From contig NC_062973.1 of assembly GCF_023078275.1 (NCBI RefSeq), positions 17,374,456 to 17,438,455 on the forward strand: a stretch of 64,000 nucleotides of DNA. Direction: 5' to 3'. Position numbers and translations under genes: made by a program. Positions 1-11,200 of this stretch are shown piece by piece (position 1 is the first letter of the stretch; each line of letters begins with the position of its first letter). Source of the DNA: Leguminivora glycinivorella (Eukaryota > Arthropoda > Insecta > Lepidoptera > Tortricidae). The notes under the pieces are model-generated. The model searched no databases. It saw only the letters and a list, made by a program, of their open reading frames with translations, and had not been told where the DNA came from.

Positions 1-33
1 GAATAATTACTATCATAAGTAAGATAATGCCTG

Positions 34-233
34 TGTAAATACCTATAAAAAGTACATACACATCACTAATTACTATACGTTATTAGCCTTTTTTTTTTGA
101 CGGAGTGGGAATGCTGTTACGCACGATGTGTGGCCCACACATCGTGCGTAACAGCATTCCCACTCCGTCAAAAAAAAAGGCTAATAACGTATAGTAATTA
201 GTGATGTGTATGTACTTTTTATAGGTATTTACA
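34..233. repeat. Near-perfect 200-bp palindrome (foldback MITE or artefact)
   Basis: Two arms of about 99 bp are reverse complements of each other around a single central base near 133, differing visibly only in the length of the T/A homopolymer (10 versus 9). The ends read TGTAAATACC and GGTATTTACA. There is no ORF. It may be a MITE whose arms meet, or a sequencing or assembly foldback. Confidence 0.85.
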
Positions 234-235
234 TG

Positions 236-545
236 TGGGACTCGCCGTTTCTTTCCCCTCCCCTATCGAGAGGGGGGAAACTTGGCCCTACCCACTAAAC
301 CCACTCCGGCGTTCCATCCTCTTTGCCGTTCGTGAGGGCGCGCTGGGATCGATGTTGTCATCATGTCATTCACCACGGCGCCCATAAAGAGGGGGATCAG
401 AGACGCTTGATCCCCCTCGCTGGCATCAATCAGGGGGGTAAAAGCGCTCTGTCTACTTTTAGCATGATTTAAAGACGGTTCTTTACAGCACCGCCCCTGA
501 CAGCTATGCAGTAGCAGATAACAGATTAACACAGCGCAATATATA
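236..545 (-). mobile_element. Possible LINE 3'-terminal remnant
   Basis: On the minus strand a GC-richer segment runs toward a tail reading CGGCGAGTCCCACATG, which resembles 3' ends of lepidopteran non-LTR retrotransposons. An 89-codon minus-strand ORF (263-532) has no domain I recognise. The segment abuts the palindrome at 233. The assignment rests on the tail alone. Confidence 0.3.
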
Positions 546-1242
546 CCAATCTTAATAGAGACTTGGGCAGAGCTACGAAGTCTGTTGAAAATGAAAATAG
601 ACTTCCTTCTACCCGAGAGTTTGTGAATGAGATGTCAAAAAGTTTTCGACTACATAAAGTCCCAGTAGTTTGTAAACTCAGTTCACTGTATTATGCTACA
701 GCTGTAGGTATGTGCTGGGAAACTTGGAAATATCCGGTGAGTCATTACACAACAAGACATAAGAATTTGGTTTTCTCTCTATTAAGGGTCAGAAATATTA
801 ATAACAAAACATTGTATTATGGCATTGTATTGTATACTGTCATCACTTTTATGATTTAATCCGTGCGTAGCCGGGGCCCGCCCGCGCCACTACTTATATT
901 ATAAATTGGAGTCTATTACGATATTACCTTGTTACATAAAAGTTTTATTAGTCTCCCATTAAAATACTTACTTATAGTACTGAAATGAAATTCGAGCGAA
1001 ATTTTTGTGCGGTCAAATTAATATTATCAAAAATTAATAAGTTAAACAACATCAAATCTCGCAGTAATAATTGGAATATTCTCCAATTTCCAATTTGTTC
1101 ATGGTAAAACTGAGGAGATCCAAATTATGCTGTTAGGAGGCGTCTGGTAAATTACTTAGAATCGAGAACTCTACTATCAACTCTATCTACTTACAGAATT
1201 TCCTAACAAGGACACTACTTTTTGCTGTGTACTTATACTTAA
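546..1242. other. No recognised feature; one 98-codon ORF
   Basis: AT-rich sequence. A plus-strand ORF at 563-859 has no motif, signal peptide or family I recognise, and its codons look no better than background. I do not call it a gene. Confidence 0.5.
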
Positions 1243-1389
1243 CACAGCAAAAGTGAGTGTACAAGTTTCTAATGGGGTGGCAACGCGCATGTGACACTCT
1301 TTAAGTTGCAGGAGTCCATAGGTTACGGTGACCGCTTTCCATCAGGCGGACCATATGCTTGTTTGCCACCGACGTAGTATTAAAAAAAA
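1243..1389 (+). mobile_element. Lepidopteran retroposon 3' end (GACGTAGTAT-A tail)
   Basis: This segment is nearly identical to 18301-18449. Both start near CACAGCAAAA, share GTGTACAAGTTTCT and end in GCCACCGACGTAGTAT followed by an A run. The A tail gives the plus orientation. This terminus is common among lepidopteran LINE/SINE copies. Confidence 0.65.
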
Positions 1390-1454
1390 CTAAAGTCCCA
1401 AGAAAAATGAGTACATTCATAATTAGATTTCCATATAATATGGATAATCCTGGT

Positions 1455-1583
1455 GGGCAAGCATGAAGGTCGCGCGATAAATGATAAAACCTTAAAGCCA
1501 TGAAAGCCATCGCTATCGAGCTTACAAATAGTGCGATAGGGACAGGCTGATGTTTTATCATTTATCGCGCGACCATGCTTGCC
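1455..1583. repeat. Inverted repeat with ~32-bp arms
   Basis: GGCAAGCATG...CGCGCGATAAATGATAAAAC (1455-1490) returns as its reverse complement at 1553-1583. The arms differ by a 3-nt insertion. The loop is about 60 nt. It could be a small MITE or a local inverted duplication. Confidence 0.6.
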
Positions 1584-1974
1584 TGCCTGATTAACGAACC
1601 AAAGTAAAATATGCTGGTACAAGGAGTAGGTACAGCGGTAGTGAGAAAATACCTAACTAATGCGGTGTGCTTAGAAAATCATAAAGAAAAAAACATCGTC
1701 GAATCACATCATCATCACATCACAGTCTTACGGTGGTCATAAACACTATTAGCAATTCTACCCCAAACAATTTTTCATCATGAAATCTGTTAATAAGATT
1801 TCACTAAAATTGTTTGAGAAATGTCCTGCAAAGGGAACACGAGGACATACAAAAGCAAATTGCTCAAGGCAGACCGTAGAACTCAATGAATAATTTTACC
1901 CTTACCATAATGAATGTGACATATTTAACGGGTTTTAGGCAAAAGCGGCTTTGGCAAGCAAAGCTTTATACTTA
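1584..1974. other. Nothing recognised
   Basis: AT-rich sequence without an ORF or repeat that I can place. Confidence 0.4.
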
Positions 1975-2162
1975 GAGAAACTAGCTTTTGCCCGCGGCTT
2001 CGCTCGCGTTAGAAAGAGACAAAATGTAGCCTATGTCACTCTCCATCCCTTCAACAGCTATCTCCACTAAAAAAATCACGCCAATTCGCCGCTCTGTTTT
2101 GCCGTGAAAGGCGGACAAACAAACAGACACACACTTTCCCTTTTATAATATTACTATGGAGA
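1975..2162 (+). mobile_element. Lepidopteran CCGCGGCTTCGC retroposon
   Basis: It begins CTAGCTTTTGCCCGCGGCTT, continues with AGCCTATGTCACTCTCCATC and a CCGTGAAAGGCGGACAAACA motif, and ends TTATAATATTACTATGG. Further copies are at 11778-12017 (+) and 39345-39520 (-), with a fragment at 33082-33112. The family is widespread in moth genomes; whether it is a SINE or an RTE-derived tail is not decided here. Confidence 0.75.
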
Positions 2163-2868
2163 AGAAGAGAGGATGTCAAAGGATTTCGGACGAATCCTTG
2201 TAGCATACCTATTTGTTATGATTGAATTTCCCTTGGACAGGTTTTTCCGTGCCACGTCATTCTGAACTGAAAATTTTCTTCGTCTTGAGTTTGGCATTTT
2301 ACTAATTATTTTTTTGATGTTTTTTATGAAAAAAGTATGACGGACATGTTTTGATTATTGAGTAATTTTGACACTTAATTTTTTCTACTAAATCGTGTCA
2401 CTTTTTGAGACAACTACGCATTTGACAACGCATGTAGGTTTCTAGCAAATTTTATTTTAAAACAAATAAGTATTTAAAGACAACCTTTTTAAAAATAATT
2501 ATATTCTTTTTCTGTCTTGGATGCTCGAAGGAAATAGTCTATCTCCTCCAAGCTTGGATGTAATATAACGACGAAACCTTGAATGAAACTACTGAAAATG
2601 GACCGGCGGATAATTAACAATAGTAAATAAGTAAATCAACATTTAAATGATTTCAATACAAATAAGAATAAGTTTAGTTCCAAGAAGTTAGTTTTTGAAC
2701 ATTTTGTTTGTTTATTTATTTACTTTGTTAGGTACTTCTCTGGCCCAGCAACCCGACATCAGAGTACGACCCTTTGTCCTATTCTGTGCCACTTCATGCC
2801 ATTTGTGGACTCTTGACAAAGATCATTTAGGGCTTTGTTACTTCAGCAGTTTATTATTTTTATGAAAT
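2163..2868. other. Nothing recognised
   Basis: AT-rich, with a few unplaced moderately complex stretches (2730-2860). There is no supported gene. Confidence 0.4.
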
Positions 2869-3110
2869 AGGCAGCAAACGAGCAGATGAGCCGCCTGATG
2901 GGAAGCAGTCATTGCCGCCCATGGACATAAGCAACATCAGGGGAGCCACTTATGCGTTGCCGACCTTTGATAACCCTAAATACCTGCTTCTTGAAGAACC
3001 CCATGTCAAAGCGCAAGGGGAACACCTCAGAAGGTAGCTCATTCCACAACTTGCATACTCTGGGCAAAAACGAGCGAGAGGTCCATTTGTTCTTGGTTTG
3101 CCACATGTCC
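2869..3110 (-). pseudogene. LINE ORF2 C-terminal fragment (Jockey/CR1 type)
   Basis: The minus-strand frame 3106-2909 encodes a peptide with SFLPRVCKLWNELPSEVFP and a following FKKQV segment. This matches the conserved extreme C terminus of Jockey/CR1-group reverse transcriptase proteins. The downstream side (2869-2908) looks like its 3' UTR (GCCGCCTGATGGGAAGCAG). Everything 5' of this is missing, as in a typical 5'-truncated LINE copy. It has no function on its own. Confidence 0.7.
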
Positions 3111-3770
3111 AGAAAGTGAGGATGAACTATGTTTCTTGGGCGGGAGGTGCGGTGATAAAAGCGCGACGGTGGTTATATAAAGTAGTATTTGTGATTTTGT
3201 GTCTTGTTTACACAACTGACAATGAAAGTTTATGTTTGTGTAGGTCAAAGTTTCTTGACAACTTACGCAAACATGAAAGTCAAAGCGTCATAAGTAAGTT
3301 AAAAGCGTCGTCTGCCAAACTGTTATATTGCGTGTTTGGTGGGGCAAACAGGAAATAGCAAGGCGACGAACAGGTCTGGTACCGACTACAAAAATAATTG
3401 ATTTGTTTATAATTTGGATGTTTAGATTATTGCAATCCGATAAGAAATCTGAATTCGAAGGTTTATTATTTTTGGCTTTTTAGTTTCTCCGTGTTTTTGT
3501 AACACGCTTTTTTTGAAGGCGGTTTTATTTTTTGTTTATTTCACATATTTATTTATTTATTTATTTATTTATTTATTAGTAAAAACATGTTTACATGACA
3601 TTACAGTAAAACCAATGCGTCACGAAACTTAGATAACATAAAAGAAAAAAACAGTTTGTAAGAACATGAAAAAAAAAACAATAAAGTTTAAAACTAAACA
3701 ATTGATTTGGGCGATGACGTAACTGCGTGGCTCCGTTGCGTCGTTTAAACATATGTCATATAAACGTATG
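3111..3770. other. No gene; (TTTA)n microsatellite
   Basis: A (ATTT)n run lies at about 3549-3580. The rest is AT-rich with two short ORFs lacking recognisable domains. Confidence 0.5.
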
Positions 3771-4240
3771 TTAGGCACTGGTCCCACCGCGAGCTAGTAA
3801 GCTATGAGCTATCGGCTATAAAAACGAACAAAAGATAACCACTCCCGTGTAAATAAAAGAGACACGGCAATGTTTATAGTTAGGCACTGGTCCCACCGCG
3901 AACTAGTAAGCTATGAGCTATCGGCTATAAAAACGAACAAAAGATAATCACTCCTGTGTAAATAAAAGAGACACGGCGATGTTTATAGTTACTCACCTAG
4001 CGGTGATCTATTAAAATCGCCGTGTCTTTTTTATTTGCACGGGACTGCTTATCTTTTGCTCGTTTTTATAGCCGATAGCTCATAGCTTAATAGCTCGCGG
4101 TGGGACCAGTGCCTTACTCGCCCAGCGGTGAGCTATCAAAATTGCCGTGTCTCTTTTATTTGCACGGGGTGCTTATCTTTTGTTCGTTTTTATAGCTGAT
4201 AGCTCATAGCTTACTAGCTCGCGGTGGGACCAGTGCCTTA
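3771..4240. mobile_element. Four-unit foldback element (TTAGGCACTGG termini)
   Basis: TTAGGCACTGGTCCCACCGC opens the element at 3771 and again at about 3880. The reverse complement closes units near 4115 and at 4240. Each ~110-bp unit contains AGCTATGAGCTATCGGC and AACAAAAGATAA. Two units point inward from the left and two from the right, so the whole 470 bp is a long hairpin. No ORF is present, so it must be non-autonomous. Confidence 0.8.
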
Positions 4241-4246
4241 CGGTGA

Positions 4247-4315
4247 TTGGTAAAGAATTTCACTAAGCTCTTTCGTCCCGTGGGTGTCGTAGAAGTCGAC
4301 TGTGGGATACCTACG
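4247..4315 (+). mobile_element. Fragment of GTCGTAGAAGTCGACTGTGGGATA retroposon
   Basis: This shares the core TCGTAGAAGTCGACTGTGGG with 19735-19978 and, more diverged, with 35235-35430. It is truncated on both sides. Confidence 0.55.
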
Positions 4316-4508
4316 TATGTAAACAGTTTGTCGCCGAGCGATGAACACACACTACCCATAAGAATTACAAAACCAAACTCAACGGGGGCAGGATCACTTA
4401 GCTTATCCTGGCACGGCCTTTGTATGAAATTTAAAATTACATTGCACTGTTATTGATACGATGCAATTTTGTCATTCGTTTTTATCAAGGGCCTTTTCCA
4501 GTTGGGAT

Positions 4509-4668
4509 TGTTAGCGTAGTTCGGAACGTCCCCGAGCTGACAGCTCGGCAGTGGGTGGACGAGAAGGCAAGATGGCTACCGCCCTGGATCGTAGCAGCGT
4601 CGGTCTAAGTGCTGTCATACATTTTACGTGGAAATAAATTAATAATTCAAGACTCAGTGCGTTTTACT
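4509..4668 (+). repeat. 160-bp terminal module, upstream copy
   Basis: It begins TGTTAGCGTAGTTCGGAACG and ends GTGCGTTTTACT, with an AATAAA at about 4632. By eye it is identical base for base to 11041-11200. It could be an LTR-like unit or the conserved 3' end of a retroposon family. It is followed at once by GTTAATAAT, the 9-mer that also follows the A8 tail of the downstream copy. Confidence 0.85.
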
Positions 4669-6339
4669 GTTAATAATTCAGAAGTGCGATCTCTGAATTT
4701 CATGCCTACGTAGTATTTCGGTCAAATTAGTTAATAATCGAACTGTTTGAAGAAGCGTCATTTGCGCGCGAAATGGGCGCGTACGCACTTTGGTAAAATA
4801 ATGGTAAAATGCATTAAGTTTTGAGTCGCGAAGTGTTTAAATGGTTTGTTGAAAAGTTATTCAATAAATGTATGATATTTTCATAACGAAAAAGTACGCA
4901 AGTACAACAAAATTGTCGCCTGGCGACTGCGGTAAGTTACGAGCATGAGTCGAGGCAATAACACTCGATTACGAATGTGTTACACTGGTTGGATGTGGCT
5001 ATTACCATCCCTGAATACAGGTATGTTCAATTGTTCAAATACGTGAACGTTTTCTGTCAAGAAATTGTAATAAACAATTACGCACCAATAACCTAACGCG
5101 TAAGATGATAATGGACTTTGATCCTTATTGTGTGAAGTCCAGTAGATAAATACTAACAGGAATGTACATTTTGAAGTTGGTGTATATCATTTGGTGTGTT
5201 TCTGGTATGAAACTTATACATTATTATTACATAAATGCATGCACAACATGCATTGGTATTTATTATAATACCACTCTAGTCTTAGAGTGGCTGTGCTGGT
5301 TTTGAGCTTAATTTACAGAACAGAAATGATAACTTCAACTCCATGGCATACCGGTGTTTGATGATGGTACAAATATGAATGCCTTGGGACAAAATGATGT
5401 GAAACAAAATATCTGGATGTAATAATCAACATGACTGAGATCCCGTCCCAGCCTGATGTTGGCTTACAAGGTAACAAAGTGAACTGCTTATGGATAACAA
5501 AGCAGGTACTACTCTAAGATATTATGTTTTATACATGTTTAGAAATAATAAATATAAAATGTGTACAGTGAACTCGGTGAACATTCACCTAAAATGCGCA
5601 AAGTGTGATATTTCATTAATTATGGGTTGCACATGGTTTAGTTTGTGCTGTTGGGAAATTATACAAGTGATCATAATAAAATTGTGTTACACAATAATTA
5701 TTGCAAGTCAAGGAGCAAGGGTTTATGGTTTCAAGTCTAAGAATAAGTATTCTTAGTAAGTGTACAATATATGAAATTGGTATCTTGAAGATGAGACTAT
5801 CTTGATGACTGTGATGTGTATTGAAGACTGATTTCAATATTGAATAATGATTATGATGTGTTCAGTAAAGTTTTAGTAACCACTGAGGTAAGGTAATGTG
5901 AATGTGAGTGTAATATTGCTGAAGGTTTACCGGAGCCATATTAGACAAGTTAGCTTCTCGCCTATCAGCGGAGGAAGTTATAGCATGATATTTAAGTCAT
6001 TTAAAATTACATTTAGTAAATACTTTCAATTAAAAAAAAAAATGTATGATGTTAAAAATAAAAGTGGTTGGCACTTGATAGTACCTAATGCGGTACAGTA
6101 ATGTTGCCGATGACAACAGTATTGGTGACTACCCGAGACTACAACAAAAATTCAATGGTCATTTTATTATGATCCCATTTAAGTTTAATTGATTGATGAT
6201 TAATTATTCAGCTTAGTTCCTCTTAGTGAAAGGAGTGATTTTATTATTACATTGTCATTTATTGACTGGCATGAAGGAAATGTTGTACTTTGCTGAAAGT
6301 ATAGTAAGTCTGTTGGTGTGATTTTGAAAATTGTTACTA

Positions 6340-7500
6340 TTTCTTACTGTTTGATTGTTTTGAGATGTGTGTCTGTGTACTCTGTGTGTGTGCTCACATT
6401 ATGTTTACAGATATTACTTATGGTGTAATATTGACCTGTTTAACAAATACAAGTATAAGTTCAGCAATGGCTGTGGAATTGTGGATTCCGCAAGAGGAAT
6501 CATGAGAAAACTGACCGCTACCTGTTGAACAGTTGTGGGAATGTGAACACATCTCAAATTAGTCTTAAAGCAAAAGGTATGATGAGGTGTGCCTATAAGA
6601 AGTATTTATGCAGAATATCAACAAAGTACACATGTAAAGTATGGGTATTTATTGTTATCAAAGTATTGTTTTGTGTTGTGAGCATGTCTGTGTTTAAATG
6701 TTCACAGATAGCAATTGTGGTGGAATGTTGGCCTGCAAAATGCAAAATGTGATACTAATAATTGCTGCTTGGTTCACAAGAGCAGTAGTGTGGATTTACT
6801 AGGCATTTTGTAGTCAAGTGTTTGCAACACATGTGGACAGTTTTACCAGCAGAAAATAATAGTGATGAGGGTGTATCCCTGCACAATTAATACAGTATAC
6901 TGATTTACTGTTATCAAAGTACTACTTGTCTTTCTGTGTGTGTTTTTACATTATGTTCACAGATAGTAAATGTGATAGAATATTGGTCTGCGCAATGTGA
7001 AATGTGACAGTAGTAGTCACTGCTTGTTGCTGCTTGTTTCACAAGAATGGATTAAGGGTTACATTGATAACCTTGTGGTCAAGTGTTTGTAACACATGAT
7101 CAATGAATGGCTAGTACAAAATAATAGCAAAAGGGGTTTATTCATGCACAATGGATATGGTATGGTGATTTAATGTTATCAAAGTTGTTTTATTAGTGTA
7201 TGTTTACATTATGTTCTTTGATCATTGTGAAAGTGGAATGAAGGCCTGAACAATGCAAAATGTGACTCTAATAGTTACTGCTTGCTTCACAAGATAGAAA
7301 CAGAGGATGAATTGATCATAATTATTATGGCCAAGTGTTTATAACACATGTTCAACTTACAAAAAAACGTATAAGAGTTTTATTCATGCAAAATGAGTAT
7401 GGTATGGTGATTACTGTTATCAAAGTATTATTTGTCTCTGTGTGTGTTCTTACATTGTGTTCACAGATAGTATTTGTGATGGAAAATTGGCACATAAACT
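6340..7500 (+). repeat. Diverged ~250-bp tandem repeat (4-5 units)
   Basis: TGTTATCAAAGT recurs at about 6653, 6909, 7174 and 7415, giving periods of 256, 265 and 241 bp. Shared landmarks are ACATTATGTTCACAGATAG, CAAAATGTGA, TTCACAAGA, CAAGTGTTT.TAACACATG and TTCATGCA. An older partial unit precedes at about 6370. Each unit carries a TTCACAG splice-acceptor-like motif. No reading frame is conserved across units. Confidence 0.75.
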
Positions 7501-8288
7501 AAAGCAAGCATGGTGTTAGCTGGTGAGGCTGTTGTGTAAAGTTCATACAAGATAAAAATAAATATGCTTGTTGAAAGACTGTAAACGTATTTCAAGTGGG
7601 AAATAATGGTGAGACGGATACTTAAGGTTGTTGCCCATTGCAATTTAATCAAGTGAGTGTGCAGTAGTCTGATTTTGACAAAATTATTAATCATGGTGAT
7701 CTTTATACAAAAGGTTAACTAAGTGTTGGGTCCTTTACTGGACCAATGGTATGATATGATTGATTTAATTATGCTGCACAAGCTGCTAAACTGCACAAGT
7801 AATAATTTGCCACTGTAGGCCGTACTGTATAATTTCTATTTCCCAATTAAATGTTGGAGTAAGTTATGTATTGTTAAGTGCTCTAACACTGTTGGTGGCT
7901 TGATTTTATGAATAACATCTGGTATGAGTACCTAAAGGAATTAATGTCCAACTGAAACTGAGTAAACATGGATAATTTGAAGTCTGAGGTTCTGGATTTT
8001 GGAATCTTTTCAAAGCTGAGTAAAATATCATTGTAATGGAACACGGTAGTATTATATGAAACAACATAAAGCCAATGGTGCTACATTGTGTGGAACAATT
8101 TACTGCTTTTAGTATGGTTTCAGAGGAAACATATGCAAGTATGTGTTCGGTTTGGAGTATTGCTGGCATTGCTGCTAGTGAGAAATGCTGACATGGCTGA
8201 TGCGCGACAAGGCATGGTCGCGGTTGCCAATGAGAAGTACTGAACAGTAAGCTGTCAGCGTGAGACTCCCAAGAGGATGAAGTAAGTT

Positions 8289-9040
8289 GTTTTCACACGC
8301 CTCTGGCGGTGATGTCTGTAGTCACGACGCTTGTTGCGGTGACATGTGTTTTCACACGCCTCTGGCGGTGATGCCTGTAGTCACGACGCTTGTTGCGGTG
8401 ACATGAGTTTTCACACGCCTCTGGCGGTGATGTCTGTAGTCACGACGCTTGTTGCGGTGACATGTGTTTTCACACGCCTCTGGCGGTGATGTCTGTAGTC
8501 ACGATGCTTGTTGCGGTGACATGTGTTTTCACACGCCTCTGGCGGTGATGTCTGTAGTCACGACGCTTGTTGCGGTGACATGTGTTTTCACACGCCTCTG
8601 GCGGTGATGTCTGTAGTCACGACGCTTGTTGCGGTGACATGTGTTTTCACACGCCTCTGGCGGTGATGTCTGTAGTCACGACGCTTGTTGCGGTGACATG
8701 TGTTTTCACACGCCTCTGGCGGTGATGTCTGTAGTCACGACGCTTGTAGCGGTGACATGTGTTTTCACACGCCTGTGTGCGGTGATGTCTGTCTGTAGTC
8801 ACGACGCTTGTAGCGGTGACATGTGTTTTCACACGCCTGTGTGCGGTGATGTCTGTAGTCACGACGCTTGTAGCGGTGACATGTGTTTTCACACGCCTGT
8901 GTGCGGTGATGTCTGTCTGTAGTCACGACGCTTGTAGCGGTGACATGTGTTTTCACACGCCTGTGTGCGGTGATGTCTGTAGTCACGACGCTTGTAGCGG
9001 TGATATGTGTTTTCACACGCCTGTGTGCGGTGTTGCCTGT
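8289..9040 (+). repeat. ~59-bp tandem array, subfamilies 1 and 2
   Basis: GTTTTCACACGCC recurs at 8289, 8348 and 8407, a 59-bp period. To about 8740 the units read CGCCTCTGGCGG with CTTGTTGCGG. From about 8741 they read CGCCTGTGTGCGG with CTTGTAGCGG, and some gain 4 bp (TGTCTGTC). TGTGTTTTCACA in each unit can form a small hairpin. ORFs seen on both strands here are repeat artefacts. Confidence 0.9.
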
Positions 9041-9710
9041 AGTCACTAGGTTTCTCGCGGTGACGCCTGTTTCATTAACGCCTGTGTGTGGTGTTGCCTG
9101 TAGTCACTACGCTTCTCGCGGTGACGCCTGTTTCATTAACGCCTGTGTGTGGTGTTGCCTGTAGTCACTAAGCTTCTCGCGGTGACGCCTGTTCCATTAA
9201 CGCCTGTGTGCGGTGTTGCCTGTAGTCACTACGCTTCTCGCGGTGACGCCTGTTTCATCAACGCCTGTGTGTGTGTGTTGCCCGTAGTCACTAGGCTTCT
9301 CGCGGTGACGCCTGTTTCATTAACGCCTGTGTGTGGTGTTGCCTGTAGTCACTACGCTTCTCGCAGTGACGCCTGTTCCATTAACGCCTGTGTGTGGTGT
9401 TGCCTGTAGTCACTACGCTTCTCGCGGTGACGCCTGTTCCATTAACGCCTGTGTGCGGTGTTGTCTGTAGTCACTACGCTTTTCGCGGTGAAGCCTGTTC
9501 TATTAACGCTTGTGTGCGGTGTTGCCTGTAGTCACTACGCTTCTCGCGGTGACGCCTGTTTCATGAACGCCTCGTGCGGTATTGTCTGTAGTCACTACGC
9601 TTTTTGCGGTGATGCTTGTTTCCAAGACGCCTTCGGGTCGTCAATCATGACTTGTCTGTAGTCACGACGCTTCTTGCGGTGACGTCTATTTTCAGGACGC
9701 CATGTGTGGC
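9041..9710 (+). repeat. ~59-bp tandem array, subfamily 3 and decayed edge
   Basis: Here the unit is CTTCTCGCGGTGACGCCTGTTTCATTAACGCC-type, with TGTAGTCACTA in place of TGTAGTCACGA. About eleven units follow, the last ones (after about 9600) increasingly diverged. The array is contiguous with and homologous to 8289-9040. Confidence 0.88.
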
Positions 9711-10253
9711 GTTACCTCCCATGATGCTTTGGGCGGAGAAGTTCTGTACCTACTGTGTATGCCAGACTGAGAGAAGTGGATAACGTCATTCTCTGCAGTC
9801 TCTGCACTCGTGACGAAGTCGCAAGATACGGCTGCTATTGCGCGGTGGCGGTGACTGTGAACTCGATGGAGTTTGCGGCATGGGCCTGAGATGAACATTG
9901 AGGATAGTCGGTAACACGTATGGTGCTGGTAAGGCAGAACACAACATTAATTACGAGTAAAGTTTAGATGTACCCTAGTTATGTTTGAGGGTCAATGACT
10001 ACTTTAACTTTGGTCAATACAAAATTGGTATTGAGACAAGACAACAGACTACTATGATCTGTTTGTGTAATGTTCTGTAGCCCGTTGATAAGATGTAAAT
10101 TGTAATAATGTTTCACAGTTCAGGTTGGACTATGAAATGCACGGTTATTCTGAAATCATATTGTTCGTTGTGATAAAACGGAACACGTGTAACATTAATA
10201 ATATGAATTACAGAATTGGAGAGACTATAATGGCTGGTTAATATCTATGCTTC

Positions 10254-10463
10254 GGATTGGAGGCGGCCGTAGACGTGGAGTTAGGCGCTTGGTGTACAGC
10301 CGAGGCCCACCGAGCCGAGCGAGTGTCTTGTGCTGACCCTGCGTGGAGCACGCATCTTTGGATTGGAGGCTGCCGTAGACGTGGAGCTAGGCGCTTGGTG
10401 TACAGCCGAGGCCCACCGAGCCGAGCGAGTGTCTTGTGCTGACCCTGCGTGAAGCACGCATCT
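10254..10463 (+). repeat. 106-bp tandem duplication
   Basis: Two GC-rich units (10254-10359 and 10360-10463) start GGATTGGAGGC and share GGCGCTTGGTGTACAGCC and CGAGCCGAGCGAGTG, with only a few substitutions. The open frames on both strands arise from the GC content, with no recognised domain. Confidence 0.88.
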
Positions 10464-11040
10464 TCTACATCACTGACGTCAGACGTGAGCCCGTTCCATG
10501 TTTTTGTTATAACAGCGTGGTGCATATGCACCTATAACTTTTCTGGTCTGAAGGTCATGCAAGTCATGCATCATAATTTTTATGATTGAATTAATTTCAA
10601 GTAGTTCTTAAATATAATTTTCGACGTTGGATAATTGAAGGTCTGTTGAGCCTTGATTGAAAATATCTTATAAGTTTTCTCGTTTAGCTATGGAAACAGT
10701 AGAAGTGACTTGTGGGTGTATTTTCTTATACTGATAGAATAGAAATCTAGAATGTATCTATTCTCACGAAAACAATAATTTGGTGAGAGACTTACTAGTG
10801 TCCTGAACGGATCTGGGTTTGGTATTCTGGAAGGATGATGAAAAGCCTCTTGAAACAATGGCTTGCATTCGGGCAAAGCATTCACATGAATTTGGTTGTT
10901 TCGCAGAGTTAGCGGACTAGTGGGCTAACTGCCACTGGTGAGCTGAGCTGCGAAGTGCGTGGTGGACTGGTGGTGAAGTTCAGTGGCCCACGCGTGGGAG
11001 ATTTCCTTTGTGGGCAAAGGATAAGGTCGAATGGCCGATC

Positions 11041-11200
11041 TGTTAGCGTAGTTCGGAACGTCCCCGAGCTGACAGCTCGGCAGTGGGTGGACGAGAAGGC
11101 AAGATGGCTACCGCCCTGGATCGTAGCAGCGTCGGTCTAAGTGCTGTCATACATTTTACGTGGAAATAAATTAATAATTCAAGACTCAGTGCGTTTTACT
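11041..11200 (+). repeat. 160-bp terminal module, downstream copy
   Basis: It is identical to 4509-4668, with an AATAAA at about 11166. It is followed by A8 and then GTTAATAAT. The poly(A) directly after a module carrying a polyadenylation signal suggests this copy was the 3' end of an RNA. Confidence 0.85.

Noticed and set aside
563..859. 98-codon ORF as a gene
   Set aside because: There is no recognisable domain, no promoter or splice support, and ORFs of this length occur by chance in the window.
8641..9661. Several cysteine-rich ORFs on both strands
   Set aside because: They translate the ~59-bp tandem repeat. Frames on both strands stay open because the unit has few stops and variable length, and they show no start context or conservation.
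10238..10531. Overlapping ORFs on both strands of the GC-rich duplication
   Set aside because: They arise from GC content and the 106-bp duplication; no domain or splice structure is seen.
4509..11200. Classical LTR retrotransposon with 160-bp LTRs
   Set aside because: The repeats do not end in CA, no tRNA primer-binding site follows the left copy, no polypurine tract precedes the right copy, no gag-pol remains, and the candidate target duplication lies inside the left copy's flank instead of outside it.
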